DNA of 37,378 bases from Gammaproteobacteria bacterium (lineage in GTDB: Bacteria; Pseudomonadota; Gammaproteobacteria; Steroidobacterales; Steroidobacteraceae): positions 1-37,378 of the forward strand of contig DAIDHD010000035.1 of the NCBI GenBank assembly GCA_027459765.1. The letters run 5' to 3'. Position 1 is the first letter of the stretch. The number at the start of each line of letters is the position of its first letter. This document shows, in pieces, positions 14,514 through 22,428 of the stretch. The notes below the pieces were generated by a model that did no database searches, was not told the origin of the DNA, and saw only the letters and a program-made list of their open reading frames with translations. A program made the position numbers and the translations under genes.

Positions 14514-14770
14514 CAGGCCGCCTCGCGCCGTTCGGCGTTCGGCGCAATCTCGAAGCCTTCCACGCGGTCAATCTTGCGGGCGAGGAAGCGGGCGAACCCT
14601 TCGCCGAGAACGACTAGCTCGCGGCCTACGCGAACGAGTGCGCCGCAGGCCATCAACTCATCGCGGTGCGAGCGCACCAGCCATCGAGCGGAATTCGCGC
14701 GACCGGGATAAACGCCAGGCGGCCAATCCGATACGGGCCAGGAGTGAGGCAGGGGTGCAGCTTTCGGCAT
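14513..14770 (-). CDS. Excisionase-like small DNA-binding protein (tentative)
   Basis: This 85-residue protein from ATG 14770 has GGAGG five bases upstream. Its central part (ARWLVRSHRDELMACGALVR, then VGRELVVLGEGFARFLARK) resembles winged-helix excisionase or AlpA-type proteins, with a helix, a GR-hinge and a second helix. It is the first gene of the leftward replication operon and is two genes from the integrase, a usual place for an excisionase or early regulator. The similarity is weak and the call is tentative. An inverted repeat lies upstream at 14798-14819. Confidence 0.5.
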   Translation of the reverse strand: MPKAAPLPHSWPVSDWPPGVYPGRANSARWLVRSHRDELMACGALVRVGRELVVLGEGFARFLARKIDRVEGFEIAPNAERREAA

Positions 14771-14797
14771 GTGACCTCCGTTGCGGTACACATGCAG

Positions 14798-14819
14798 CGT
14801 CGCGCAAATGCGCGCGACG
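14798..14819. promoter_or_regulatory. Perfect inverted repeat upstream of the replication operon
   Basis: CGTCGCGC (14798-14805) and GCGCGACG (14812-14819) form a perfect 8-bp inverted repeat with a six-base spacer, in the 83-bp gap between the unknown gene ending at 14854 and the excisionase-like gene starting at 14770. With no T-tract it fits an operator better than a terminator. Confidence 0.45.
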
Positions 14820-14853
14820 GCTCGGGCGCATCTACTTGGGAAAATTACCGGGG

Positions 14854-15396
14854 CTAGTAGCCGAGCTTCCGGAGCGCGCGCCGAATGCGGTCCTCGGAGT
14901 GACCGAGGCCGCGCGGCGGCAACGAGCTTGCAGCCAGCGCCTTTTGCGCGGCACCGAGCGAGTAGTGACCCCAGAGGCGGCACAAGCGGAGGAGAAAGGG
15001 AGCGTCCAGAAACTTGCGCAAGGTGCCGCGCGCGAGCAGTCCGGCCCACATGGATCGCGGCACGCCAAGGGCCACGAGTTCACCCACCGCGGCCGCGACT
15101 CGTCGCTGCAGAGGGGTCCCCGCCTCGCGCCGCTTTTCTACGGCCCGCGTGCGCGCGGCGCCTCGGCCGATGTGATGCCAGTACGCCGGGCGCCAGCGCG
15201 ACACCTTGCGCGGTCGACCGACGCGCGCGACCCACGGCGAGCGCAGGCCCTCGATGCGAGCCGGCACGGTCATGCCATCGATGACGCGCCGGCAAAGCAG
15301 GTCCTGCGCTTCGGCGTGGGTGAGCGGTTGCGGCCGCTCGTGTGCCGCTCGGATCAGTGCGAGCGCTTTGGCCTCGTCGTGCCGCTCGTCGCTCAC
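14854..15396 (-). CDS. Phage protein of unknown function following the integrase
   Basis: This 180-residue, basic, helix-rich protein starts at GTG 15396, which overlaps the integrase stop (GTGA), so it is cotranslated with the integrase. It has a polar start (SDERHDEAKALALIRAAHER), an aromatic stretch (SRWRPAYWHHIGRG) and a C-terminal region ending in an Arg-rich helix (RIRRALRKLGY). No family is recognised. A role with the integrase is suggested only by coupling. Confidence 0.6.
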   Translation of the reverse strand: MSDERHDEAKALALIRAAHERPQPLTHAEAQDLLCRRVIDGMTVPARIEGLRSPWVARVGRPRKVSRWRPAYWHHIGRGAARTRAVEKRREAGTPLQRRVAAAVGELVALGVPRSMWAGLLARGTLRKFLDAPFLLRLCRLWGHYSLGAAQKALAASSLPPRGLGHSEDRIRRALRKLGY

Positions 15397-16457
15397 GGCG
15401 TGAGCCGCAGCTTCTTGTCGAGTTCAGAGTGGCCCGTCACCGGCGCACCCTGCACGAGGTGGCTGTATCGCTGCGTCACGCTGGGGCTGCGATGGCCGAG
15501 CACGCTGCCGATTTCGAGCAGCGTCGCGCCCCGCTGCGCCAAGAATGAGGCGCAGCTATGCCGCAGGTCGTGCCACCGAAAGTCCCGCAGGCCCGCGGCC
15601 GCGCGGATCGAACGCCAGCGCGCCTCGAGCGAGCCTTTCTGCAACGGGACTCCGGCAGCGACGAGGAAAACTGCGGTGGGGCTCACCACTTTGCCTTGCC
15701 GGAGCGCCTTCAATGCCTCGCGCGCAACGGTCGGTAGGAACACGGCCCGCGCGTCGCCATTCTTCGATTGCAGAATCTGGATCTTCCCCGCCTCGAGGTC
15801 GATATCACGCCAGGTGAGGCGGAGCAGCTCGCCTTGTCGGACGCCGGTCGCCAGCGACACCAGAATCGCGGCGTGCATGACGGCGGAGTGCTCCTTAGCA
15901 ACCGTGAGCAGGCGGGCCAGCTCGTCGTCTGAAAGGAATCGCGTGCGCCCCTTGGGCTCGGTGAGCATCAGCCGTGACGGCCATTGCCGATCAAGCGGGA
16001 TGAGGCCGGCCGTGCGCCCCCAATTCCAGCATGAGCGCAGCGCGCTCAGGTGCCGATTGACGGTCGCCGGTGCGCGAGTCCTATCGCCGGACCCTCGCAG
16101 CTTGTCGCGCGCGGCGCGCAGCTTGATCACGCCAACATCGGCCACGCGCGCCGAGCCCATGTCGTTGACCCACTCCGCGAGCAGTCGCTCGAGGTCATCG
16201 AAGTAGCGCAGGGCCTTTGTCTCGGGGTCGGCGAGAAATTCCTCGATGAGCGTCTGAATCGTCAGACTCGGCAGGTCCTCACGATCGGCGCCGTGCTTGC
16301 GCTGCGCGCGCAGCTCGCGCTCCTTCGCGTCAGCCCATTCCTTGGCGGCGGCCTTCGTCGAGAAGGTCTTTGCGATCGGCTTGAAGGGTTTGATTCGGAC
16401 CTGCGCGACGTGACTCGTCGTGCCGTCCTCGTTTCGGTATCGTCGGTAGCTAGCCAT
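15393..16457 (-). CDS. int: Tyrosine recombinase / integrase
   Basis: This 354-residue integrase has an N-terminal arm-binding region, a core-binding domain (about 65-160) and a catalytic domain with R207 (ATGVRQGELLRL), K232, H296 and R299 (WHDLRH), H322 (LGHRS) and the nucleophile Y331 (QRYSHL). All catalytic residues are present, so excision and integration should still work. ATG 16457 is chosen because MASYRRYRN is a common integrase start; an in-frame extension upstream to 16559 overlaps the arm-site region. It lies right next to the intact tRNA-Ser, as expected for an element integrated in that gene. Confidence 0.95.
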   Translation of the reverse strand: MASYRRYRNEDGTTSHVAQVRIKPFKPIAKTFSTKAAAKEWADAKERELRAQRKHGADREDLPSLTIQTLIEEFLADPETKALRYFDDLERLLAEWVNDMGSARVADVGVIKLRAARDKLRGSGDRTRAPATVNRHLSALRSCWNWGRTAGLIPLDRQWPSRLMLTEPKGRTRFLSDDELARLLTVAKEHSAVMHAAILVSLATGVRQGELLRLTWRDIDLEAGKIQILQSKNGDARAVFLPTVAREALKALRQGKVVSPTAVFLVAAGVPLQKGSLEARWRSIRAAAGLRDFRWHDLRHSCASFLAQRGATLLEIGSVLGHRSPSVTQRYSHLVQGAPVTGHSELDKKLRLTP

Positions 16458-16579
16458 GTCGAGCACCTCTATTGCTTGGCTGGTCAGGCCCCGCTCGGTG
16501 TTAGCGCACCGTTCGGGGCCGTTTCGTTTACACGCGCAGTCGCGCGCACACGCCAACAATACGCCCGAAGCCGCAGCTA

Positions 16580-16635
16580 GTGCAAATCTAGGTGCAAATC
16601 GACTCTTGAATCTATGTCACGAAAATCACGTAAGT
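16580..16635 (+). promoter_or_regulatory. Right-end integrase arm-type site candidates
   Basis: GTGCAAA heptamers at 16580-16586 and 16592-16598 are 12 bp apart, and TCACGTAAGT is at 16626-16635. They match the left-end set at 3489-3581 in sequence, orientation and heptamer spacing. They lie between the integrase start and the intact tRNA, where arm sites of such elements usually are. Confidence 0.6.
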
Positions 16636-16638
16636 CAT

Positions 16639-16726
16639 TGGCGGAGAGGGTGGGATTCGAACCCACGAGTCCTTGCGGACCGCCGGTTTTCAAGACCGGT
16701 GCATTCAACCGCTCTGCCACCTCTCC
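16639..16726 (-). tRNA. tRNA-Ser(UGA), intact, integration site of the element
   Basis: The 88-base minus-strand sequence has a GGAGAGG/CCTCTCC acceptor stem, an anticodon loop CTTGAAA (anticodon TGA at 16692-16690), a long variable arm, T-arm GTGGG-TTCGAAT-CCCAC and an encoded 3' CCA. The 5' half should be original host sequence, while the 3' half from the anticodon loop on was brought in by the element. The T-stem and variable arm differ from the displaced half at 3399-3456, yet both are properly paired. Confidence 0.95.
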
Positions 16727-16924
16727 GGCGGGGCGCTGGAATTCGTTAGTTTAACAGGGGGCGTCGTCCGGCTTGGAGCAGTCTCCGCCGTGCGTGCCCC
16801 CTCCCCTTGCCACCTCCGGTTCCCATCCCCATCTAGGCCCAGGCGGCGGGCTGAACCCCCGCGGTGGTACGATGTCCAACCAAGTGGTTCACCGGAACCG
16901 CATTCGTGAGGAGTTGACGTAACC

Positions 16925-17614
16925 ATGGCGACTTTCCCGACCAACGGCGCCGTTCTTCGGCCCATCGATCGGCGCGCGGCCTTCATCACCCGCACCTACA
17001 CCCACCTGGTGGCGGGGATACTGGGCTTCATCGTGGTGGAGATGGGCCTGTTTGAGTCCGGGCTGGCCCCGATCATCGCGCGCTACATGTTCGCGGTGCC
17101 GTGGATGCTCATCCTCGGCGCATTCATCCTGACCGGCTGGCTCGCCTCGCGCACCGCGCAGACCAGCACCTCCATCGGCATGCAGTACTTCGCGTATGGC
17201 GTGTACGTGGTGATGGAGGCGCTCATCTTCGTGCCGCTGCTGTACATCGCGGATGCGAAGGCGCCCGGCACGATCGACAGTGCGGTGGTCATCACCGGCC
17301 TCGGCGCCGGCGGCTTGATGTTCGTGGCGCACCGCACGCGGCGGGACTTCTCCTTCCTGCGCTCGATCCTGATCTGGGGCGGCGTGCTGGGTCTGCTCGC
17401 CATCGTCGGCGGCGTGCTGTTCGGGTTCCAGCTCGGCACCTGGTTCTCGGTGGCGATGATCGGTCTCGCCGGCGCGGCGGTGTTGTACGACACCTCGAAC
17501 ATCATTCACACGTACCCCGAGGACCGGTACGTGTCGGCGGCGATGCAGCTCTTCGCGTCGATCGCGCTGATGTTCTGGTACGTGCTGCGCCTGTTGATGG
17601 GCAACCGCAACTGA
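16925..17614 (+). CDS. Bax inhibitor-1 / YccA-family membrane protein
   Basis: This 229-residue integral membrane protein has seven predicted helices, as usual for the BI-1/YccA family. The start TRTYTHLVAGILGFIVVE and the late stretch GLAGAAVLYDTSNIIHTYPE with a final aspartate-bearing helix region fit the family. Family members act as pH-sensitive calcium leak channels or FtsH modulators (YccA in E. coli); which applies here is not known, though an FtsH gene lies about 7.6 kb away. The start is ATG 16925 with GAGGAG 11 bases upstream. It ends at a bidirectional terminator shared with the EF-G gene. Confidence 0.9.
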   Translation: MATFPTNGAVLRPIDRRAAFITRTYTHLVAGILGFIVVEMGLFESGLAPIIARYMFAVPWMLILGAFILTGWLASRTAQTSTSIGMQYFAYGVYVVMEALIFVPLLYIADAKAPGTIDSAVVITGLGAGGLMFVAHRTRRDFSFLRSILIWGGVLGLLAIVGGVLFGFQLGTWFSVAMIGLAGAAVLYDTSNIIHTYPEDRYVSAAMQLFASIALMFWYVLRLLMGNRN

Positions 17615-17642
17615 TCCGCGGCGCGCTTCAGGCCGCCCAATG

Positions 17643-17678
17643 AAAAAGGGCGTGGAACTTTCGGTCCACGCCCTTTTT
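17643..17678. terminator. Bidirectional intrinsic terminator between BI-1 and EF-G
   Basis: AAAAAGGGCGTGGA (17643-17656) pairs perfectly with TCCACGCCCTTTTT (17665-17678) around an eight-base loop. The A and T tracts let it end transcription from both converging genes. Confidence 0.93.
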
Positions 17679-17704
17679 GTTTGCCCCCAACTCGAGGGAG
17701 GGCT

Positions 17705-19861
17705 TCAGCCAGCCGCCGCAGTCTTCGCCTTGTTGGCCTCGGCGATCACCGCATCGGCAACGTTCTTCGGCACCGGATCGTAGTGCGAGAACTCCATCGT
17801 GTACGAAGCACGACCGCTGGTCATGCCGCGCAGGTGACCGATGTAGCCGAACATCTCGGAGAGCGGCACGTTCGCCACCACCGCAATGTTGGTGCCGCGC
17901 TCGAGCTGATCCTGGATCGCGCCGCGCCGGCGATTGATGTCGCCGATCACGTCGCCCAGGTAATCTCCTGGCGTCACCACCTCGACCTTCATCACCGGCT
18001 CGAGCAGGATCGGCCCCGCCTTGCGGATCGCCTCACGGAAGCAGGCCTTGGCGGCGATTTCGAACGTGAGCGCGTTCGAGTCGACGTCGTGGTAGCTGCC
18101 GTCCGTGAGCCGGGCGCGGAAGTCGACGGTCGGATAGTGCGCGAGCACACCATCCTCCATCTGCATGCGCAGGCCCTTCTCCACCGACGGGACGTACTCG
18201 CGCGGCACGGAACCGCCCACCGTCTCGTCGACGAACTCGAAGCCATTGCCACGCTCGAGCGGCTCGAAGGTGATCCACACTTCCGCGAACTGGCCGGCGC
18301 CGCCGGTCTGCTTCTTGTGGACGTACTGCTCGCTGATCGGCTTGGTGAAAGTCTCGCGGTAGGCCACCTGCGGCTGGCCCATCACGCCTTCCACGCCGAA
18401 CTCGGTGCGCATGCGATCCAGCGTCACCTCGAGGTGCAGCTCGCCCATGCCGCGAAGGATGGTCTGGCCAGTCTCGCGATCCGTCTCCAGGCGCAGCGAT
18501 GGGTCGGCACGAACCATCTTGCCGAGAGCGTTGCTGAACTTGTCCTGTTCCGGCTTGTTCTTCGGCTTCACCGACACGCTGATGACGGGGTCCGGGAAGC
18601 GCATGCGCTCCAGCACCACCGGCGCACTGGCGTCGCACAGGGTGTCGCCGGTCTCGGTCTCGGAGAGCGACACGAGGGCGATGATGTCGCCGGCGCGCGC
18701 CTCTTCGATGGCGTTGGCCTCCTTGGCGAACATCTCCACCATGCGGCCGATCTTCTCGCGCTTGCCGCGGGTGCTGTTCTGCACCGACATGCCCTTGGTG
18801 AGCACGCCGGAGTAAACGCGCACGAAGGTGAGCGCGCCGTAGGCGTCGTTGATGACCTTGAACGCGAGCGCGGAGAAGGGCTCGTCGTCGGAGCACTTGC
18901 GCTCGCCGATCGGCTCGCCGTCGGCGTTCACGGTCTTGATGGCCGCCACGTCGGTCGGCGCCGGCAGGTAGTCGACCACGGCGTCCAGCACCTGCTGCAC
19001 GCCCTTGTTCTTGTACGAGGAGCCGCACAGCACCGGCGTGAACGCCGAGCTGATGGTGCCCTTGCGCAGCGCCTTGCGCAGCACGTCCGCCGACGGCACG
19101 GTGCCGTCGGTAAGGTAAGCTTCCATGGCCTCGTCGTCCTGCTCGAGACAGGTGTCGATGAGTTCGGTGCGGTACTTGTCGATGCTCGCGAGGATGGCGC
19201 GGTCGCTCGGCACCACGATGCCGAGCTTGTCGGCGATATCCGGGGTGATGTCCATCACTTCCCAGGTGGCGTCCTTGTCGTCCGAGTCCCACACCAGGGC
19301 CTTCATCTCGACGAGGTCGATCATGCCCTTGAAGTTGTCCTCGGAACCGATGGGCAGGTGCACCGGCAGCGGCCGGGCGCCGAGGCGCTTCTTGATCATG
19401 TCCACGCAGCGCAGGAAGTTCGCGCCGCTGCGGTCCATCTTGTTGACGTAGCACATGCGCGGCACGTCGTAGTTGTCGGCGAGGCGCCAGTTGGTCTCAG
19501 ACTGCGGCTCGACGCCCGCCACGCCATCGAACACCACCACCGCGCCGTCGAGCACGCGCAGGCTCCGGTTCACTTCGATGGTGAAGTCGACGTGGCCCGG
19601 GGTGTCGATCAGGTTGATCTTCTTGTCGCGCCAGAAGGCCGACACCGCGGCGCTCTGAATGGTGATGCCGCGCTTCTGTTCCTGTTCCAGATAGTCCGTC
19701 GTGGTCGAGGACTTCAGGTCCTTGGTGTCGTGGATGTCGACGATGGTGTGCTTGCGCCCCGTGTAATAGAGGATGCGTTCGGTCGTCGTGGTCTTACCGG
19801 CGTCCACGTGGGCGATGATGCCGATGTTGCGAATGTCGGCCAGGGGCGTTGTACGAGCCAT
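17705..19861 (-). CDS. fusA: Elongation factor G, stand-alone paralogue
   Basis: This full-length 718-residue EF-G is the translocase GTPase of translation. G1 is AHVDAGKT (17-24), with DTPGHVDFT and NKMDRSG following, and domain IV keeps the [12 protein letters not shown] loop and the RRRGAIQ segment. Compared with E. coli FusA the switch I stretch between YTG and EQEQ is five residues longer ([13 protein letters not shown] in place of GAATMDWM). The gene is not in a str operon (no rpsL, rpsG or tuf nearby), so it may be a second EF-G (FusA2-like) or a relocated sole copy. It starts at ATG 19861 with a weak GGAACG upstream. The terminator at 17643-17678 lies past its stop. Confidence 0.94.
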   Translation of the reverse strand: MARTTPLADIRNIGIIAHVDAGKTTTTERILYYTGRKHTIVDIHDTKDLKSSTTTDYLEQEQKRGITIQSAAVSAFWRDKKINLIDTPGHVDFTIEVNRSLRVLDGAVVVFDGVAGVEPQSETNWRLADNYDVPRMCYVNKMDRSGANFLRCVDMIKKRLGARPLPVHLPIGSEDNFKGMIDLVEMKALVWDSDDKDATWEVMDITPDIADKLGIVVPSDRAILASIDKYRTELIDTCLEQDDEAMEAYLTDGTVPSADVLRKALRKGTISSAFTPVLCGSSYKNKGVQQVLDAVVDYLPAPTDVAAIKTVNADGEPIGERKCSDDEPFSALAFKVINDAYGALTFVRVYSGVLTKGMSVQNSTRGKREKIGRMVEMFAKEANAIEEARAGDIIALVSLSETETGDTLCDASAPVVLERMRFPDPVISVSVKPKNKPEQDKFSNALGKMVRADPSLRLETDRETGQTILRGMGELHLEVTLDRMRTEFGVEGVMGQPQVAYRETFTKPISEQYVHKKQTGGAGQFAEVWITFEPLERGNGFEFVDETVGGSVPREYVPSVEKGLRMQMEDGVLAHYPTVDFRARLTDGSYHDVDSNALTFEIAAKACFREAIRKAGPILLEPVMKVEVVTPGDYLGDVIGDINRRRGAIQDQLERGTNIAVVANVPLSEMFGYIGHLRGMTSGRASYTMEFSHYDPVPKNVADAVIAEANKAKTAAAG

Positions 19862-20279
19862 GTCAGCGTTCCGTAACCTTCAGGTTGGGCCGGTGGCACC
19901 GGCCTTAAAGAAAAAAGCAGACTCGCCCGCGATCGTCCGCGGCGCGGCCCTCTGTTCGAGGGATCCGCCCGGATGAGGGCAAGCGGCTGCTGGGGGCGCA
20001 ATTCTGCCACGTCGGGGGCCCTCTGTCGAAAAAATCGCCTCGCCGGCACGTCCGCGGCCTCGCGGACCAGGTCCGAAGGCGTTCCTCCAAGGGACGGCCC
20101 GGGCCGCCCTTGAGGTCAAGGCCGTTGACTTTCGGCGCGGACCCCCGGCAGCCGTACCGGCCTACGTCGTCGCACGGCCGTCAAATTCCGTTTACCCGGC
20201 GTTTACAACTCCGCCACCACATCCCTCGCGAGTCGCCGGGCGTAGCATCTACCCCGTCGACGGTCACACACGGAGCTCG
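19862..20279. other. 418-bp divergent intergenic region (EF-G / SPFH protein)
   Basis: This region separates two divergent genes and should hold both promoters. I see no convincing -35/-10 pair: TTTACA near 20200 and TAGCAT near 20253 are too far apart. GGAG (20272-20275) lies just before the SPFH start. No gene, tRNA or terminator is evident. Confidence 0.5.
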
Positions 20280-22325
20280 TTGAACGACATGGACACGCTC
20301 TCCCCTTCCCTGCTGCACACCCTCGAAACCGGCCTGGCCATCACCTGCGTCGTCGCGCTCATCGCCGCACGCCACTGGGTGTTGCTGGTGTGCGGCGTAC
20401 GCATCATCCCTGACGACAGCATGGGTCTCGTCACCAAGAAGTTCGTGCTCTTCGGGCGCCAGCGCCGCCTGCCCGACGGCCGCATCGTGGCGCTCGAAGG
20501 CGAGGCCGGTTACCAGGCCGACGCACTGCCGCCCGGAATCCACTTCTCGCTGTGGCCGTGGCAGTACACCGTGACGCTCGAAAAATTCCTGACGATCCCG
20601 CCCGGCAAGCTCGGCTGCGTCGAGGCCATCGACGGCGCGCCGCTGCAGAGCGGCCGAATCGTGGCGCGAACGGTGGCCTGCGACTGCTTCCAGGACGCCC
20701 GCGCCTTCCTGCGAGGTGGCGGCGAGCGCGGTCCGCAGATGCAGGTGATCCCGCCGGGCACCTATCGCATCAATTCGCTGCTCTTCAAGGTCAGCCTGTT
20801 CGACGCCGTGGTGGTGCCGCCCGGACAGATCGGGGTCATCGAGGCGCGCGACGGCAACCCCCTGCCGAGCGGGCGGGTCATCGCGCGGCACGTCGAATGC
20901 GACTCCTTCCAGGACGCCCAGGCGTTCATGGCGGGAGGCGGGGAGCGTGGTCCACAGATGTCGGTCATCGGACCGGGCACCTATCGCATCAATCCGTTCC
21001 TGTTCTCGGTCCAGCTCGCCGACGTCATCGACGTGCCGGACAACAAGATAGGCATCGTCACCACCCGGGACGGCGCGCCGCTCGCCGCCGGCGAAATCGC
21101 CGGGCCCGTGGTCGAGGGGCACGAACTCTTCCAGAATCCCCAGGCGTTCCTCGACGCCGGCGGCCACAAGGGTCTGCAGGAACAGGTGCTGCTCGCCGGC
21201 CGCTACTTCATCAACCCGCGCTTCGCGACCGTGGAGATCGTCGACATGGTCGAGGTGCCGATCGCCCATGTCGGCGTGGTGATCGCCTACGTCGGCCGCG
21301 AGGGCCGCGACGTCACCGGCGAGACCTTCCGCCACGGCAACCTGGTGAGCCGTGGCGAGAAGGGCGTGTGGGTCGAGCCGCTCGATCCCGGCAAGTATCC
21401 GGTGAATCCGTACACCCACCGGGTCGCGCGCGTGCCGACCGCGAACGTCGTGCTCAACTGGGCCACGGGCAAGACCGAGGCGCACAAGCTCGACGCCAAC
21501 CTGTCGACGATCACGGTGCGCTCGGCGGACGGCTTTCGCTTCAACCTCGACGTCTCGCAGATCATCCACATACCGCGTAACGACGCGCCCAAGGTGATCG
21601 CCCGCTTCGGCGACATGTCGGCGCTGGTCACGCAGGTTCTGGAGCCGACCATCGGCAATTACTTCCGCAATGCCGCCCAGGGTTCGGACATCATCGAGTT
21701 CCTGCGCAACCGCTCGGCGCGGCAGGCCGAGGCGCGCGAGGCCATCTCGGCGGCACTGCGCGAGTACAACGTCGGCGCCGTGGACACGCTGATCGGCGAC
21801 ATCGTGCCGCCCGATCAGATCATGAAGACCCTCACCGACCGCAAGATCGCGGAGCAGGAGCGCGTCACGTTCGAGACCCAGCGTGAGGCGCAAGTGGTGC
21901 GCCAGCAGCTCGAGCAGGCCACGGCGCTCGCCGCCACGCAGGCGAAGGTGGTCGACGCCGAGCGGCAGGTCGCGATCGCCGACTTCGCCGCACAGGCGGG
22001 GGTCAAGTCGGCCGCGGGACAGGCGCAGGCCAAGAAGCTCATCGCCGACGCCGACGCCACCGTGTTGCGTACGGTCGGCGAGGCGGAGGCCGACAAGACC
22101 CGCGCGGTCGGCAGCGCCGAGGCCGAAGTGGTGAAACTCAAGATCGCATCAATGCAATCCGACAACTACGCCCTGGTCCAGGTGGCCGAGGCGCTCGCGA
22201 AGAGCGGCGTGAAACTCGTGCCCGACGTGGTCGCGGGCGGCGGCGGTGCGTCCGGCACGCTGGTCGACGTGCTCCTCGCCAACGTGATCCGAGAAGGTGC
22301 AACGCGCGCGGTGTCGCGCACCTGA
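20280..22325 (+). CDS. SPFH/flotillin-like protein with tandem N-terminal repeats
   Basis: This 681-residue protein has one N-terminal membrane segment (about 17-40) and then a tandem array of about 73-residue modules. Residues 106-178, 179-251 and 252-325 are clear copies sharing a P-P/D-G/N-K/Q-x-G start, a RDG-PL stretch, a FQ-AF motif and GxYxIN; 42-105 and 326-390 are weaker ones. A typical SPFH (prohibitin-homology) domain (about 400-540) and an Ala/Glu-rich coiled coil (540-640) follow. Flotillin-like proteins scaffold membrane microdomains and often partner with membrane proteases or NfeD. No nfeD is adjacent. TTG 20280 has GGAG four bases upstream; ATG 20289 is the alternative start. 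Confidence 0.85.
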   Translation: MNDMDTLSPSLLHTLETGLAITCVVALIAARHWVLLVCGVRIIPDDSMGLVTKKFVLFGRQRRLPDGRIVALEGEAGYQADALPPGIHFSLWPWQYTVTLEKFLTIPPGKLGCVEAIDGAPLQSGRIVARTVACDCFQDARAFLRGGGERGPQMQVIPPGTYRINSLLFKVSLFDAVVVPPGQIGVIEARDGNPLPSGRVIARHVECDSFQDAQAFMAGGGERGPQMSVIGPGTYRINPFLFSVQLADVIDVPDNKIGIVTTRDGAPLAAGEIAGPVVEGHELFQNPQAFLDAGGHKGLQEQVLLAGRYFINPRFATVEIVDMVEVPIAHVGVVIAYVGREGRDVTGETFRHGNLVSRGEKGVWVEPLDPGKYPVNPYTHRVARVPTANVVLNWATGKTEAHKLDANLSTITVRSADGFRFNLDVSQIIHIPRNDAPKVIARFGDMSALVTQVLEPTIGNYFRNAAQGSDIIEFLRNRSARQAEAREAISAALREYNVGAVDTLIGDIVPPDQIMKTLTDRKIAEQERVTFETQREAQVVRQQLEQATALAATQAKVVDAERQVAIADFAAQAGVKSAAGQAQAKKLIADADATVLRTVGEAEADKTRAVGSAEAEVVKLKIASMQSDNYALVQVAEALAKSGVKLVPDVVAGGGGASGTLVDVLLANVIREGATRAVSRT

Positions 22326-22428
22326 ATCGGACACGGCGCCGGCAGCCTTGTTGACCGCGTACGCGTGTGATAAGTCTACGCGGCGATGTCAACGAGGCGC
22401 TGCGCGCCGCAAACACGATGGAGTGGGG

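Larger units (their letters stand above)
3399..16726. mobile_element. Integrated phage-like element / candidate TerL-carrying phage satellite at tRNA-Ser
   Basis: The unit is bounded by a displaced tRNA-Ser 3' half on the left and an intact tRNA-Ser on the right. It encodes a tyrosine integrase next to the intact tRNA, a prim-pol, a P4/D5-type helicase, a RuvC-like resolvase and a terminase large subunit. Most genes run leftward in one coupled operon. No portal, protease, capsid, tail, holin or endolysin gene is recognisable, and the element is only about 13.2 kb. It is therefore a satellite-type element or a prophage that lost the structural genes that usually follow terL. Which of the two applies cannot be settled from this sequence. 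Confidence 0.85.

Noticed and set aside
14230..16206. A 658-codon rightward frame across the integrase and small phage genes
   Set aside because: It spans several well-supported leftward genes and has an Arg/Ser/Ala-rich composition typical of shadows.
16456..16749. Rightward frame with [17 protein letters not shown]
   Set aside because: It is the antisense of the intact tRNA-Ser(UGA), not a protein gene.
17681..19876. A 731-codon rightward frame opposite EF-G
   Set aside because: It is a shadow caused by strong third-position GC bias; the His/Arg/Leu-rich protein resembles nothing, while the other strand encodes a complete EF-G.
20181..21893. A 570-codon leftward frame opposite the SPFH gene
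   Set aside because: It is a high-GC shadow; the internal repetition only mirrors the tandem repeats of the SPFH protein.
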